A DNA stretch of 10,515 nucleotides from Sedimentisphaerales bacterium (GCA_016932145.1 JAFGDI010000350.1:1-10515); one strand, 5' to 3'; shown: positions 1 to 6,976, numbered from the stretch's first letter. Translations and numbers: made by a program. Notes: generated from the letters alone by a model not told the origin.

Positions 1-650
1 GTCATGGTTTCCTGGGTAGTAAATGTTTTTGATGCTATGATAAATATGGTAGTCTCGGCGTTAACCTTTTTCAGGGTCTCTGCTATATGTGAGCCATCGA
101 CATTGGAGACGAAAAGCGGGGTTATTCCCTGCCAATAGGGTTTCAGAGCTTCTGTTACCATTACCGGGCCCAGGTCAGAACCGCCAATGCCAATATTAAC
201 AATGTGGGTTATCTTTTTGCCAGTGTAGCCTTTCCAGTCGCCATTAATGACTTTGTGGCAAAAATCTTTCATCTGTGCCAGTACAGCATTAACATCGGGC
301 ATAACATCTTTACCGCCAACCATTACCGGGGTATTACTGCGGTTACGGAGTGCTGTATGTAATACGGCTCGATTTTCGGTCTGATTGATAGTTTCACCGC
401 TGAACATGGCCTTAATCGCATCTTTAACTGCGGTTTCGTTGGCCAGCTCCAGGAGTAAGCCCAGTGTCTCGCCAGTAATGCGATTTTTGGAATAATCCAG
501 AAGAATGTCCTCGAACTGCATTGAAAACTCAGCAAATCTGTTTTTGTTCTGAGCGAACATATCACTCATTTTCTGATCTTTAACGGTAGCATAATGTGCG
601 GTAAGTTTTTGCCATGCCTGAGTTTGGGTTGGGTTTATATTTTTGAGCAT
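1..650 (-). CDS. pgi: glucose-6-phosphate isomerase, N-terminal part (3' end beyond the left edge)
   Basis: Interconverts glucose 6-phosphate and fructose 6-phosphate in the cytoplasm (glycolysis and gluconeogenesis). The first 216 residues are present and align along their length with E. coli Pgi as I remember it, starting MLKNINPTQTQAW (E. coli MKNINPTQTAAW). Visible motifs are DYSKNRIT (52-59), MFSGE..N.TENRAVLH (82-98), LRNRSNTP (101-108), GIGGSDLGP (154-162) and FVSNVDGSHIAETLKKVN (180-197). The sugar-phosphate binding SKTFTTQET is at 207-215. The catalytic Glu, His and Lys of the C-terminal half lie outside the window. The ATG at 650 is chosen for the N-terminal match and an AAAGG-type ribosome site just upstream. 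The gene begins 46 bp after the lipoprotein gene on the same strand, so the two are probably co-transcribed. The family assignment is secure. Confidence 0.97.
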   Translation of the reverse strand, partial: MLKNINPTQTQAWQKLTAHYATVKDQKMSDMFAQNKNRFAEFSMQFEDILLDYSKNRITGETLGLLLELANETAVKDAIKAMFSGETINQTENRAVLHTALRNRSNTPVMVGGKDVMPDVNAVLAQMKDFCHKVINGDWKGYTGKKITHIVNIGIGGSDLGPVMVTEALKPYWQGITPLFVSNVDGSHIAETLKKVNAETTIFIIASKTFTTQETM

Positions 651-696
651 TATTTTGCCTTTCTCTACGGTCGTAATTATCTTAAATTATGGTTTG

Positions 697-1221
697 TTAT
701 TTATTTTCAGTTTTTAAGGAAATGGTATTTGCCAGTCGGTAGTTTTGGTCATAGAACCATGTGGCCTGAACGACAAGTTCGTTTGGCAAGTTGGTTCGAT
801 CGATACTTAGCCTGTAGCAGTTGGTTATTTTGTCCCAGTGCTGATGATTAATGACCGGGTCTCGCAGGTCAATTTCCTTAAAGCTATTATTGTCAATTAT
901 TAGTCTTTCGCCAGTTTTATCCTGATTCAGTCCAAGTCTTTCGTAGATTTCTATCCGAAATATGCCGGGGAGCTTTATGCTGTCACCAAATTCGTCAGTT
1001 ACCTGAATAAAAAGCTCAATGCCGGTGTTATTGCCTTGAGTATCAGATCTTAGCTGACAGAAGGCCGGCTTGAACAGCAGTTCAGCGGGGGGAAAACAGT
1101 TGCAATGGTCTTTTCTTACTCCAGATGAGCTAGTGCAGCCAACTGTTAGTATGATTACAAGCAAATACATAATAGCACGAAGGGCTGTGTTTATTGTTGG
1201 TATGCTTGTTTTTTTATCCAT
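697..1221 (-). CDS. small putative lipoprotein of unknown function
   Basis: I do not recognise a named family. From the ATG at 1221 the protein has 174 residues. It has a basic N-terminus (MDKK), a hydrophobic segment (about residues 16-27) and a cysteine at 29 in the context LTVGC. This suggests a type II signal peptide, although the -3 residue (T) is less usual than L or V. The mature part is soluble and looks beta-rich, with conserved-looking runs GIELFIQVTDEFGDSIKLPG, FRIEIYE and DLRDPVINHQHWDKIT, and ends ELVVQATWFYD. Four further cysteines (two in the CNC near the mature N-terminus) may matter outside the cytoplasm. The 1221 start is preferred over an in-frame TTG at 1275 because GGGGA lies about 9 bases upstream and it places the signal peptide at the N-terminus. 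Likely first gene of a transcript that continues into pgi. Confidence 0.8.
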   Translation of the reverse strand: MDKKTSIPTINTALRAIMYLLVIILTVGCTSSSGVRKDHCNCFPPAELLFKPAFCQLRSDTQGNNTGIELFIQVTDEFGDSIKLPGIFRIEIYERLGLNQDKTGERLIIDNNSFKEIDLRDPVINHQHWDKITNCYRLSIDRTNLPNELVVQATWFYDQNYRLANTISLKTENK

Positions 1222-1284
1222 TTTTACATTTCCCCGGTTACTATTACCTGGAACTATCCTTTTACTATTCGTCAAAACCGGCGT

Positions 1285-1313
1285 ATTTTATCTCTTTTAC
1301 TGGTATATATCAA
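1285..1313 (-). promoter_or_regulatory. sigma-70-like promoter for the lipoprotein-pgi unit
   Basis: On the minus strand TTGATA (1313-1308) and TAAAAT (1290-1285) are separated by exactly 17 bp; each hexamer has five of six consensus bases. Transcription would begin near 1278, giving an untranslated leader of roughly 57 bases before the ATG at 1221. The assignment rests on pattern matching only, in AT-rich DNA. Confidence 0.5.
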
Positions 1314-1561
1314 TACTTTTGCAGATTTTAAGCGGAATTAAAAAAAATATTTCTCATTTACTGCCGATAGTTAATACTGTAGGGTGTTTTGAATGATTTC
1401 AGAGCTACTATGTTGTAATAGTAATTCATATAGTGAGTTATAAGAAAAAAAGATCATTATAATGAATAAGCCGTTTTTTAAGAATAGTCCCGATAATCGT
1501 TAAAATTGAATTTATAAACACATCTTACGGCAAAAAGTTAATATGTGTTACAAAAAAACAA

Positions 1562-1590
1562 TTGAATTCGTTACGAAATAATTATAGAAT
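1562..1590 (+). promoter_or_regulatory. candidate promoter for the LamG gene
   Basis: TTGAAT (1562-1567) and TAGAAT (1585-1590) are separated by 17 bp, with four and five of six consensus matches. If used, the LamG mRNA would carry an untranslated leader of about 375 bases. A weaker alternative, TTGAAT-17-TAGAAA, lies at 1647-1675. Neither stands out strongly from the AT-rich background. Confidence 0.3.
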
Positions 1591-1691
1591 GAAAATGTAG
1601 TCAATCAGACTGCATTTCAGTTTGATCAAAAATTATTGGTATTGTTTTGAATTGTGAAAAGAGAAATTTTAGAAACGGTTTTTAAGCCGTA

Positions 1692-1708
1692 ATCGTTCTA
1701 TGAACGAT
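1692..1708. promoter_or_regulatory. short perfect dyad ATCGTTC-TAT-GAACGAT
   Basis: Two 7-base arms are perfectly complementary around a 3-base centre. It lies downstream of the candidate LamG promoters and about 265 bases before the start codon. It could be a protein-binding dyad or a small RNA hairpin in the leader. No regulator is recognisable in the window. Confidence 0.3.
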
Positions 1709-1755
1709 GTGTTTCAGGAGTTTTGGAGATTAGAGTTGCTGTTCGCTTTTGAGTT

Positions 1756-1778
1756 TTCCCGTTCCGAATTGACGGGAA
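1756..1778 (+). promoter_or_regulatory. leader hairpin TTCCCGT / ACGGGAA
   Basis: Seven-base arms at 1756-1762 and 1772-1778 are perfectly complementary around a 9-base loop. No T-run follows, so it is not an intrinsic terminator as it stands. A perfect AGGAGG begins 11 bases downstream. It may be leader RNA structure; function unknown. Confidence 0.3.
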
Positions 1779-1800
1779 TAGCTTGAATAGGAGGCGAGTT

Positions 1801-1887
1801 TTGTTTCTTTCAGACGCATCAATTTTGCTGTGTTCGCAGCTGCGCGTTGTGAGAACTTACATAGTTTCTCTAGTCGGTATTAATTAA
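1801..1887 (+). CDS. possible short leader ORF (28 codons, TTG start)
   Basis: A TTG at 1801 follows a perfect AGGAGG (1789-1794) with 6 bases between, as good a ribosome site as any in the window. The frame runs 28 codons to TAA at 1885 and would encode MFLSDASILLCSQLR followed by a mostly hydrophobic tail. It ends 84 bases before the LamG start. A 10-base palindrome, CGCAGCTGCG, lies inside it (1835-1844). I know no matching peptide. The ribosome site could be chance, and TTG starts are uncommon, so this is a candidate only. Confidence 0.2.
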   Translation: MFLSDASILLCSQLRVVRTYIVSLVGIN

Positions 1888-1971
1888 TTCGATTTGTGTT
1901 TGTGCTGGTACAAAGTGTAATCTGTATTTCACTTGCCGGCACTGTAAGTATTCTATATAGGAGATTTGGAA

Positions 1972-4164
1972 ATGAAGAAATTGTTGTTATCGCTGGCTAT
2001 TGCTGGAATGGGTACCATGGCGAGTGCTGATCTTGTGCATCGTTATGAATTCAACGGCAATGCCAACGATAGTGTTGGAACTGCACATGGTACACTGAGT
2101 ACCAGAGCTGATGCCGGCACTATTGCTGATGGTAAGCTAACTACCACCGGCGTATCGTATGGTGAGAATGTTTCAGGTGGTGTATCGCTTCCTGCAACTG
2201 CTGTGGCCGGCTTGAATGGTCCCTTTTCTCTTGAGACCTGGTTTTTTGCAGTAGCTCCACAGGGTGACTGGCACACGATTTTCAGTTTTGATAATGGTAC
2301 CAAGGACAACTTTATTATTGGCTGTCCGGCTCGCGGAGATGGAAGTTGGAATGCCAGTGCTCATTGCAAGCAGGCAGGTGTTGTTGACCATATTCTGCGT
2401 AATGGTGCAATGGATGTTTGGCCGGAAAATCCTGATCAGGGCCCCCGTCAGATGGTTGTGACATATGATGGTACCACTTTGCGTATGTATGCAAATGGTG
2501 TACTGGCAAATGTTAATAACAATGTAGCAGCCGCCAATTTCAATCTTGAAGCAATAGCTACTCAGTTGGATATTAACTCTGGTGCTCCTTACGGTGATCC
2601 GTCTTTGACCGGCTCTACTCATGATTTCAGAATTTATGACCATGCTTTGACTGCAGATGAAGTTGCTGCGATTCATGCAGCAGGTGCTGATGCAAGTAAT
2701 AATCATTTATTCCCAGCCAGTGCTCCAACACCTGCTAAGAATGCTACTATGGTTGGTACTGTATCTGGCTCAACCGTTGATGTTGAGCTGAGTTGGCAGA
2801 CTGCCAGGAATCCGGTTGATCTGGCTAATCCTAACCCGGCAGCTAAGGTTCACTATCTTTATATGAACTCTGTTTCCGATGCTAATGTTGTTTTAGTTGA
2901 TACTATAACAGTTACTGGTGCTACTGGCAGCAAGAGCCTAACAGGTTTGAGTCTGGATACTAATTACAAATGGCGTGTTGACCAGGGTATGCTTCAGGGC
3001 AATGGTACAGTATCTGGCCCGACAGAACCTAATACTGTTAGAGGTGTGGAATGGAACTTTAACACTATGCCTTCAACACCAGTAATTACAACTCAGCCAG
3101 TAGGCGGTTATATTGCTGCTGGTGGTTCTCTGGAACTGTCAGTTGTAGTATCAAGTATTACAGATGTTGACTATGCCTGGTACTATTCTCAGGACACTAT
3201 CATTGGTGATGATGTTGCAGTTGGTACAAATAGCGCCACTTACACTATTGCTAATGCTACTGCTGAGCAGCAGGGTTACTACTACTGTAATGTTAATAAT
3301 GACAGTCAGATCGTAGTTTCTTCTGGCTTTGCCTTTGTAGAAGTTGGCCAGATGGTAGCTCACTATAGCTTTGATGTAACCGATGAACAGCAGCCTTCAC
3401 TCGTGATAGATTCTTCTATTCAGGGTAATGATGGTGTTGCCAGGTTCTTTGATGGTACAGATGAAGTTGATTCTACTGTTACTTATGGAACAGGTTTTGA
3501 CGGTAATGGTCTGGTTCTCGCTGCTGGCGAAATGAAGCATGTTGAGATACCTTGTTCAGTTCGCAATAGTTATACTATTTCAGCCTGGGTTAATACCTCT
3601 ATGACCGCTGCTGATGGTGATTGGTGGTTTGGTGCTGGTATTGTTGATGGCGAAATGTCTGGCTGGGTGCCGGATTACGGTATAGTTCTCAGTGGCAGCA
3701 AGGCTGCCCAGGGTACAGGCCCAAGCGGAAAAACTATCCGTTCAGCCAAAGATATAAATGATGGCGAGTGGCATTATGTTGTTGCTACCCGTGATATCAA
3801 CAACGGTGAGATCAAGATCTATGTTGATGGCCACCGTGAAGCTATGGAAGTTAAAGATATGGGCTCTGTCTATACAGCTATTGATGTTCTCAATATCGGT
3901 AAAGTAAGAGATAATCATATCCTTGAAAAGTATTTCGTTGGTACTATTGACGAAGTTAAGATCTTTAATTATGCCAAGGATGAACTGACAATTGCTCAGG
4001 AATTTGTAAATATGGTTCCCGGCGATCATAAGATCTGTATCGAGACAGTAAGGCCTAGCGGTACTTATGACCTCAATGGCGACTGTGTAGTAGATGTAGC
4101 AGACTTTGCTATTCTGGCTGCTGAGTGGCTGGACTGCGGTCTGTATCCGGCTTGTGTACAGTAA
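1972..4164 (+). CDS. secreted multidomain protein: LamG - Fn3-like - Ig-like - LamG - dockerin-like C-terminus
   Basis: A 730-aa exported protein, probably carbohydrate- or surface-binding. A signal peptide (MKKLLLSLAIAGMGTMASA, 1-19) precedes a LamG / concanavalin A-like domain (about 20-235, opening LVHRYEFNG and closing HDFRIYDHALTADEV). Next comes a Fn3-like region (about 247-366, with TNYKWRVDQ), then an Ig-like domain (about 367-457, with ITTQP, YAWYYS and GYYYC). A second LamG domain follows (about 460-680, with SYTISAWVNTS, DGEWHYVVATRD, KIYVDG and GTIDEVKIFN). The tail DLNGDCVVDVADFAILAAEWLDCGLY starts at D700. It contains one dockerin-type EF-hand loop with D/N at positions 1, 3, 5, 9 and 12, a pattern I know from Phycisphaerae secreted proteins. 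No catalytic domain is visible. The ATG at 1972 is chosen over an in-frame TTG at 1966 because AGGAG (1959-1963) is 8 bases upstream. The gene stands alone between a long leader and a terminator. Confidence 0.9.
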   Translation: MKKLLLSLAIAGMGTMASADLVHRYEFNGNANDSVGTAHGTLSTRADAGTIADGKLTTTGVSYGENVSGGVSLPATAVAGLNGPFSLETWFFAVAPQGDWHTIFSFDNGTKDNFIIGCPARGDGSWNASAHCKQAGVVDHILRNGAMDVWPENPDQGPRQMVVTYDGTTLRMYANGVLANVNNNVAAANFNLEAIATQLDINSGAPYGDPSLTGSTHDFRIYDHALTADEVAAIHAAGADASNNHLFPASAPTPAKNATMVGTVSGSTVDVELSWQTARNPVDLANPNPAAKVHYLYMNSVSDANVVLVDTITVTGATGSKSLTGLSLDTNYKWRVDQGMLQGNGTVSGPTEPNTVRGVEWNFNTMPSTPVITTQPVGGYIAAGGSLELSVVVSSITDVDYAWYYSQDTIIGDDVAVGTNSATYTIANATAEQQGYYYCNVNNDSQIVVSSGFAFVEVGQMVAHYSFDVTDEQQPSLVIDSSIQGNDGVARFFDGTDEVDSTVTYGTGFDGNGLVLAAGEMKHVEIPCSVRNSYTISAWVNTSMTAADGDWWFGAGIVDGEMSGWVPDYGIVLSGSKAAQGTGPSGKTIRSAKDINDGEWHYVVATRDINNGEIKIYVDGHREAMEVKDMGSVYTAIDVLNIGKVRDNHILEKYFVGTIDEVKIFNYAKDELTIAQEFVNMVPGDHKICIETVRPSGTYDLNGDCVVDVADFAILAAEWLDCGLYPACVQ

Positions 4165-4200
4165 GTCATCATTCTCTGACTTATTCGCATAGTTTCTTTT

Positions 4201-4240
4201 GCTGGCGGTGGATAGATAATATTCACCGCCAGCTGTATTT
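4201..4240 (+). terminator. rho-independent terminator of the LamG gene
   Basis: Perfect 10-base arms GCTGGCGGTG (4201-4210) and CACCGCCAGC (4224-4233) enclose a 13-base AT-rich loop and are followed by TGTATTTT. It begins 37 bases after the LamG stop codon. The T-rich tail is only on the forward side, so it should act on the rightward transcript rather than on the converging GTPase gene. Confidence 0.75.
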
Positions 4241-4314
4241 TAAATGGGTTGTAGTTATGAGTGTGATATTAATATTAGCACAAGTGGATAAATGCCGGGC
4301 TTCAGAGCCGGTAT

Positions 4315-5487
4315 TCAGTTGATATCGCCAATACACTTACTGAGCATAGCGGCGATATGATTGGGTTCTTCGCGAGTCAGGCTGGTATTTATGGTATGAT
4401 ACTGACGCGTGGTAAATATGGCAGGTGAGTGAAAGTCAAAGTCGGCCATAATACCCAGTTTCTGCTTTAGAGACTGTTTTAATGCTTCCAGACCACATTG
4501 ATTTAATGATGAGATTTGTAATTCAGAATGAGTGCTGCTGCAAGCTGTGGTATAAAGCTGGTCGGCTTTGCTGATAACCGTTAATATGTCCAGATTTTGG
4601 GGCATTTTAGCTGTCTGCTGGGCCTGAATGGCGTTGAAATTATCTATATCATTGGCCGGTATCAGCAGGATAGCCAGGTCGATCTGCCCCAGCAGTTCCT
4701 GAAGTTTACGCAGGCTCATCATCTCGAGTTCATCATTACTTTCGCGCCAGCCGGCGGTGTCGATAAGTTCAACGGGTACGCCGGCCATGTCAGTGAACAT
4801 TGAGGTCCAATCGCGAGTTGTGCCAGCCAGGTCCGATACCAGAGATTGCTTTCGCCCGGTGAGTATATTAGCCAGTGAGCTTTTCCCGGCATTGGGCGGC
4901 CCGATAAGGGCAACCCGTACAGGATATATAAGACGGCGGGCAATAGCAAATGTTTGCAGCAGCTCTTTGGCTTGATATTGATAGTCAGGAAGCGAAAAGG
5001 CAGGGCTATTTATGGCTTGTATCTGTTTGTGACACCATTGATATAAACCGCCGGGGAACTGACAGGCCAGCATTGAAACTGCCAGCGAGGTGCGTGCTTT
5101 GGCCAGATAATAATTTTGCTCTGAACTAATGCTATCGAGATGATTTTGCAGGTCGGTATCTATTATTGCAATATTTCTGGACTGGAGTAAGAGCATAATC
5201 CGCTGGATAATACGCGGGCCGCCGTGACAATGAATCTCGGCTGAATTTGTTTTCGGGTCAATAAGCAGCATTACCTGGTCAATGGTTTCTTCCTGTTCCA
5301 TAATATGGCCAAGATAGCAACGGCCAGCCTTCATATCGACAGGCATGGTTTTGTTAACAGAGTTAAAAATTTCTGTCAGTATCTGCCAGATGCTCTCACC
5401 GGCTATTTTAATAACAGCTATGCCGCCAACCCCCGGCGGGGTAAGCAGTGCTGCGGTAGTAATGCTGTTATTGCTTGCTCTTGACAT
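4315..5487 (-). CDS. short divergent MnmE/TrmE-like GTPase
   Basis: MnmE acts with MnmG to modify the wobble uridine of certain tRNAs, using a folate carbon and GTP. This 390-aa protein has the family layout but is shorter than the usual ~450. The N-terminal start is typical (SITTAALLTPPGVGGIAVIKIAG, 8-30) and EIHCHGGP is at 84-91. The G domain has G1 GPPNAGKSS (196-204), GTTRD (222-226), DTAGWRE (243-249), SKAD (306-309, where NKxD is usual) and SSL (326-328). The SyTGED loop, the PGEFT...RAFLNGKLDL segment and most of the helical domain after the G domain are missing or unrecognisable. The C-terminus reads KCIGDIN in place of FCIGK. It starts inside the coaX stop (TAATG) with a weak ribosome site, so translation is probably coupled. 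GTPase membership is certain; a role in tRNA modification is not. Confidence 0.88.
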   Translation of the reverse strand: MSRASNNSITTAALLTPPGVGGIAVIKIAGESIWQILTEIFNSVNKTMPVDMKAGRCYLGHIMEQEETIDQVMLLIDPKTNSAEIHCHGGPRIIQRIMLLLQSRNIAIIDTDLQNHLDSISSEQNYYLAKARTSLAVSMLACQFPGGLYQWCHKQIQAINSPAFSLPDYQYQAKELLQTFAIARRLIYPVRVALIGPPNAGKSSLANILTGRKQSLVSDLAGTTRDWTSMFTDMAGVPVELIDTAGWRESNDELEMMSLRKLQELLGQIDLAILLIPANDIDNFNAIQAQQTAKMPQNLDILTVISKADQLYTTACSSTHSELQISSLNQCGLEALKQSLKQKLGIMADFDFHSPAIFTTRQYHTINTSLTREEPNHIAAMLSKCIGDIN

Positions 5488-6335
5488 TATTCGTCCGGGT
5501 TATTGTCCTGTTCTTCTTCCAGCTCTTTGTATTGCAGCAGTTCATCAGGTGTATCCTGCAGTTCATACCACTGATTGAACGCCAGGTACAGTCCGTTAAT
5601 GCACAGGTTCGGTACTACATTTTCAATCAGATCAGAGTTAGCCGCTAGCATTTTGGCATAGCCGCCTGTAGCAATAACCTGAGGCCAGTAGCCCAGTTCA
5701 GTGGCATAGCGTTCCACCAGCTCCCGCAGAGCCCCCAGGGTCGCAAAGTATATGCCGTTATTGATCGCCATTTCCGTATTAGTGCCGTAAGAAGCATTAG
5801 CCTCAGGCTGGGTAGGGCAGACATAGGGCAGGGCTGAGGTATGTTCATGAAGTGAGCGGGCCGCCAGATCCAGGCCGGGAATTATAACACCGCCCATGAA
5901 TATGCCTGAGTCGTTTACCAGGTCAATGGTCGTAGCCGTTCCGAAATCAGCGACAACAACAGCCCGGCCAACAACCTGGAAGGCAGCCAGAGCGGTCAAT
6001 AAGCGGTCAGGCCCTAACTTGTCAGGATTTTCCACGCCAACATTCATCTCAACGGGGAAATCGCGTCCGGCCAGCATGAGCCTTTGGTCAAATACCTCAC
6101 TGACGATCTTTTCGACTAAGGCCATATTCTCACTGCTGACCGAGCTGGTTGGCAGCGGGACAGTTCGTGCATCGAACTGCTGCGGTCCGCATATCTCGCG
6201 GTATTTAACTAATATGCCAGGCAGGTCAGCTTCAAGTGAGTCAATAGCAATGCTTACTGACTCTTTAATTTCATTCTCGTCGTAAACGGCCACTTTTACA
6301 GAACTATTGCCAATGTCAAATGCGATCAGGTCCAT
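5487..6335 (-). CDS. coaX: type III pantothenate kinase
   Basis: Phosphorylates pantothenate, the first step of coenzyme A synthesis, in the cytoplasm. At 282 aa it is slightly longer than typical CoaX (about 255) because of an acidic tail (about 260-282, ending EEEQDNNPDE). The ASKHA-fold motifs are present: DIGNSS (7-12), the phosphate-binding loop; GPDR (108-111); DFGTATTID (130-138), with the catalytic-site Asp; GGVIIPGLDLAARSL (148-162); ALP (168-170); and ATGGYAKML (222-230). The ATG at 6335 is preceded by AGGAAG at good spacing, and that site overlaps the stop region of the groES-like gene 9 bp upstream. The stop codon overlaps the ATG of the GTPase gene by one base. It is the middle gene of a three-gene leftward cluster. 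Confidence 0.96.
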   Translation of the reverse strand: MDLIAFDIGNSSVKVAVYDENEIKESVSIAIDSLEADLPGILVKYREICGPQQFDARTVPLPTSSVSSENMALVEKIVSEVFDQRLMLAGRDFPVEMNVGVENPDKLGPDRLLTALAAFQVVGRAVVVADFGTATTIDLVNDSGIFMGGVIIPGLDLAARSLHEHTSALPYVCPTQPEANASYGTNTEMAINNGIYFATLGALRELVERYATELGYWPQVIATGGYAKMLAANSDLIENVVPNLCINGLYLAFNQWYELQDTPDELLQYKELEEEQDNNPDE

Positions 6336-6344
6336 GTTTTCTTC

Positions 6345-6659
6345 CTATTTCTCTGTTCTTCTGAATACTGCCACAACATTTTCCAGTTCGATGACAAATA
6401 ATTTATTATTGCCCTCAAAATCGACAGGTATGGCCCCTTTGGGATTAAATAGTATTTTATCGTATTTTTTTAGTGGTACCAATGGGTCAGATTCGATCTC
6501 TGCTGATACCGCTACTATCCGCCCGGTTATGGTTGGTATCTCTATATTATCAGGCAGCCTTATGCCGCCTTTGGTCTCTTTTTTATCTTCATCTTTACGA
6601 ATGAGTACACGCCGACCTATTGGCTCAACGATCTCAAATATATCAGCTTTGTTTTCCAT
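6345..6659 (-). CDS. GroES-like co-chaperonin (Cpn10 family), divergent
   Basis: GroES caps the GroEL folding chamber. From the ATG at 6659 the protein has 104 residues, near the usual 95-100. The Cpn10 pattern is clear: IVEPIGRRVLIRKDE (10-24), a mobile loop with GGIRLPD (31-37), TGRIVAVSAE (45-54), KYDKILFNPKGAIPVDFEG (65-83) and a closing ELENVVAVF (91-99). It departs from canonical GroES in the missing G-x-G after VVAV and a reworked middle strand (FNPKGAIPVDF). It may therefore be a second, specialised copy. No groEL is next to it; coaX follows after 9 bp. The start is uncertain because no good ribosome site precedes 6659. An in-frame GTG at 6731 would add 24 residues with no family match and also lacks a ribosome site. 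Confidence 0.87.
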   Translation of the reverse strand: MENKADIFEIVEPIGRRVLIRKDEDKKETKGGIRLPDNIEIPTITGRIVAVSAEIESDPLVPLKKYDKILFNPKGAIPVDFEGNNKLFVIELENVVAVFRRTEK

Positions 6660-6792
6660 ATATTTAATCTTTTTTACGCTGTTATGAAAATCAATCTCTT
6701 TTTCCGGATGGGTTAATCTAACAGAAAACACTTGCTATTTAAAGGGAAAAGGCAGGTTTGCTTATAGCTGAATTAAATCTGATAAACTGGCT

Positions 6793-6835
6793 TAAAACGG
6801 AAAAGGTCTTGTAAGTGGTTATCTTACAAGACCTT
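6793..6835 (-). terminator. terminator of the tRNA-Gly gene
   Basis: Thirteen-base arms AAGGTCTTGTAAG / CTTACAAGACCTT (6803-6815 and 6823-6835) are perfectly complementary around a 7-base loop. On the minus strand the second arm ends in TT and runs into TTCCGTTTT. It begins 5 bases past the tRNA 3' end, so it should end the tRNA transcript and keep it separate from the groES-like gene. Confidence 0.8.
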
Positions 6836-6839
6836 GCAT

Positions 6840-6911
<72 letters not shown>

Positions 6912-6947
6912 ATAGCCAATAAAGAGCTAACTTATTGACAGGCATAG

Positions 6948-6976
6948 ATTTTAGTGACTATCACTTGTTTTGTCTA
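6948..6976 (-). promoter_or_regulatory. promoter of tRNA-Gly
   Basis: On the minus strand TAGACA (6976-6971) and TAAAAT (6953-6948) are 17 bp apart, each with five of six consensus bases. Transcription would start near 6941, about 30 bases before the mature tRNA 5' end, a normal tRNA leader. The same TAAAAT -10 and 17-bp spacing recur at the lipoprotein-pgi promoter. Confidence 0.5.

Larger units (their letters stand above)
1222..1971. other. 750-bp AT-rich intergenic region upstream of the LamG gene
   Basis: This is the longest gap without a firm gene. Its left part holds the promoter for the leftward lipoprotein-pgi unit. The right part is the upstream region of the LamG gene. It contains a perfect TATAAT at 1458-1463 without a convincing -35 partner, a candidate forward promoter at 1562-1590, and dyads at 1692-1708, 1756-1778 and 1835-1844. 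A short open frame behind a perfect AGGAGG starts at 1801. I see no tRNA, no recognisable riboswitch and no tandem repeats. Open frames through here on the forward strand have no coding character. Confidence 0.6.

Noticed and set aside
1070..1396. Forward 108-codon open frame with hydrophobic stretches
   Set aside because: It is antisense to the lipoprotein gene and its promoter, has no ribosome site, and its hydrophobicity reflects T-rich intergenic DNA. The lipoprotein frame has a good start and signal peptide.
4294..4312. CCGG-rich hairpin just past the GTPase stop codon as a leftward terminator
   Set aside because: The stem is about 6 bp with a bulge, and no T-run follows on the minus strand.
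5896..6285. Forward 129-codon open frame
   Set aside because: It lies wholly antisense to coaX, whose motifs are all present. The frame is Ser/Thr-rich and resembles no protein, as expected of a shadow frame.
6307..6687. Forward 126-codon open frame
   Set aside because: It is antisense to the groES-like gene and the coaX start, with Ser-rich low-information content.
6345..6731. Longer groES-like protein from GTG 6731
   Set aside because: The added 24 residues match nothing in Cpn10 proteins, and no ribosome site precedes 6731. The ATG at 6659 gives the family's normal length.
6935..6963. Forward TTGACA at 6935-6940 as a promoter
   Set aside because: No acceptable -10 lies 16-18 bp downstream and no forward gene follows; the overlapping minus-strand tRNA promoter explains the region better.
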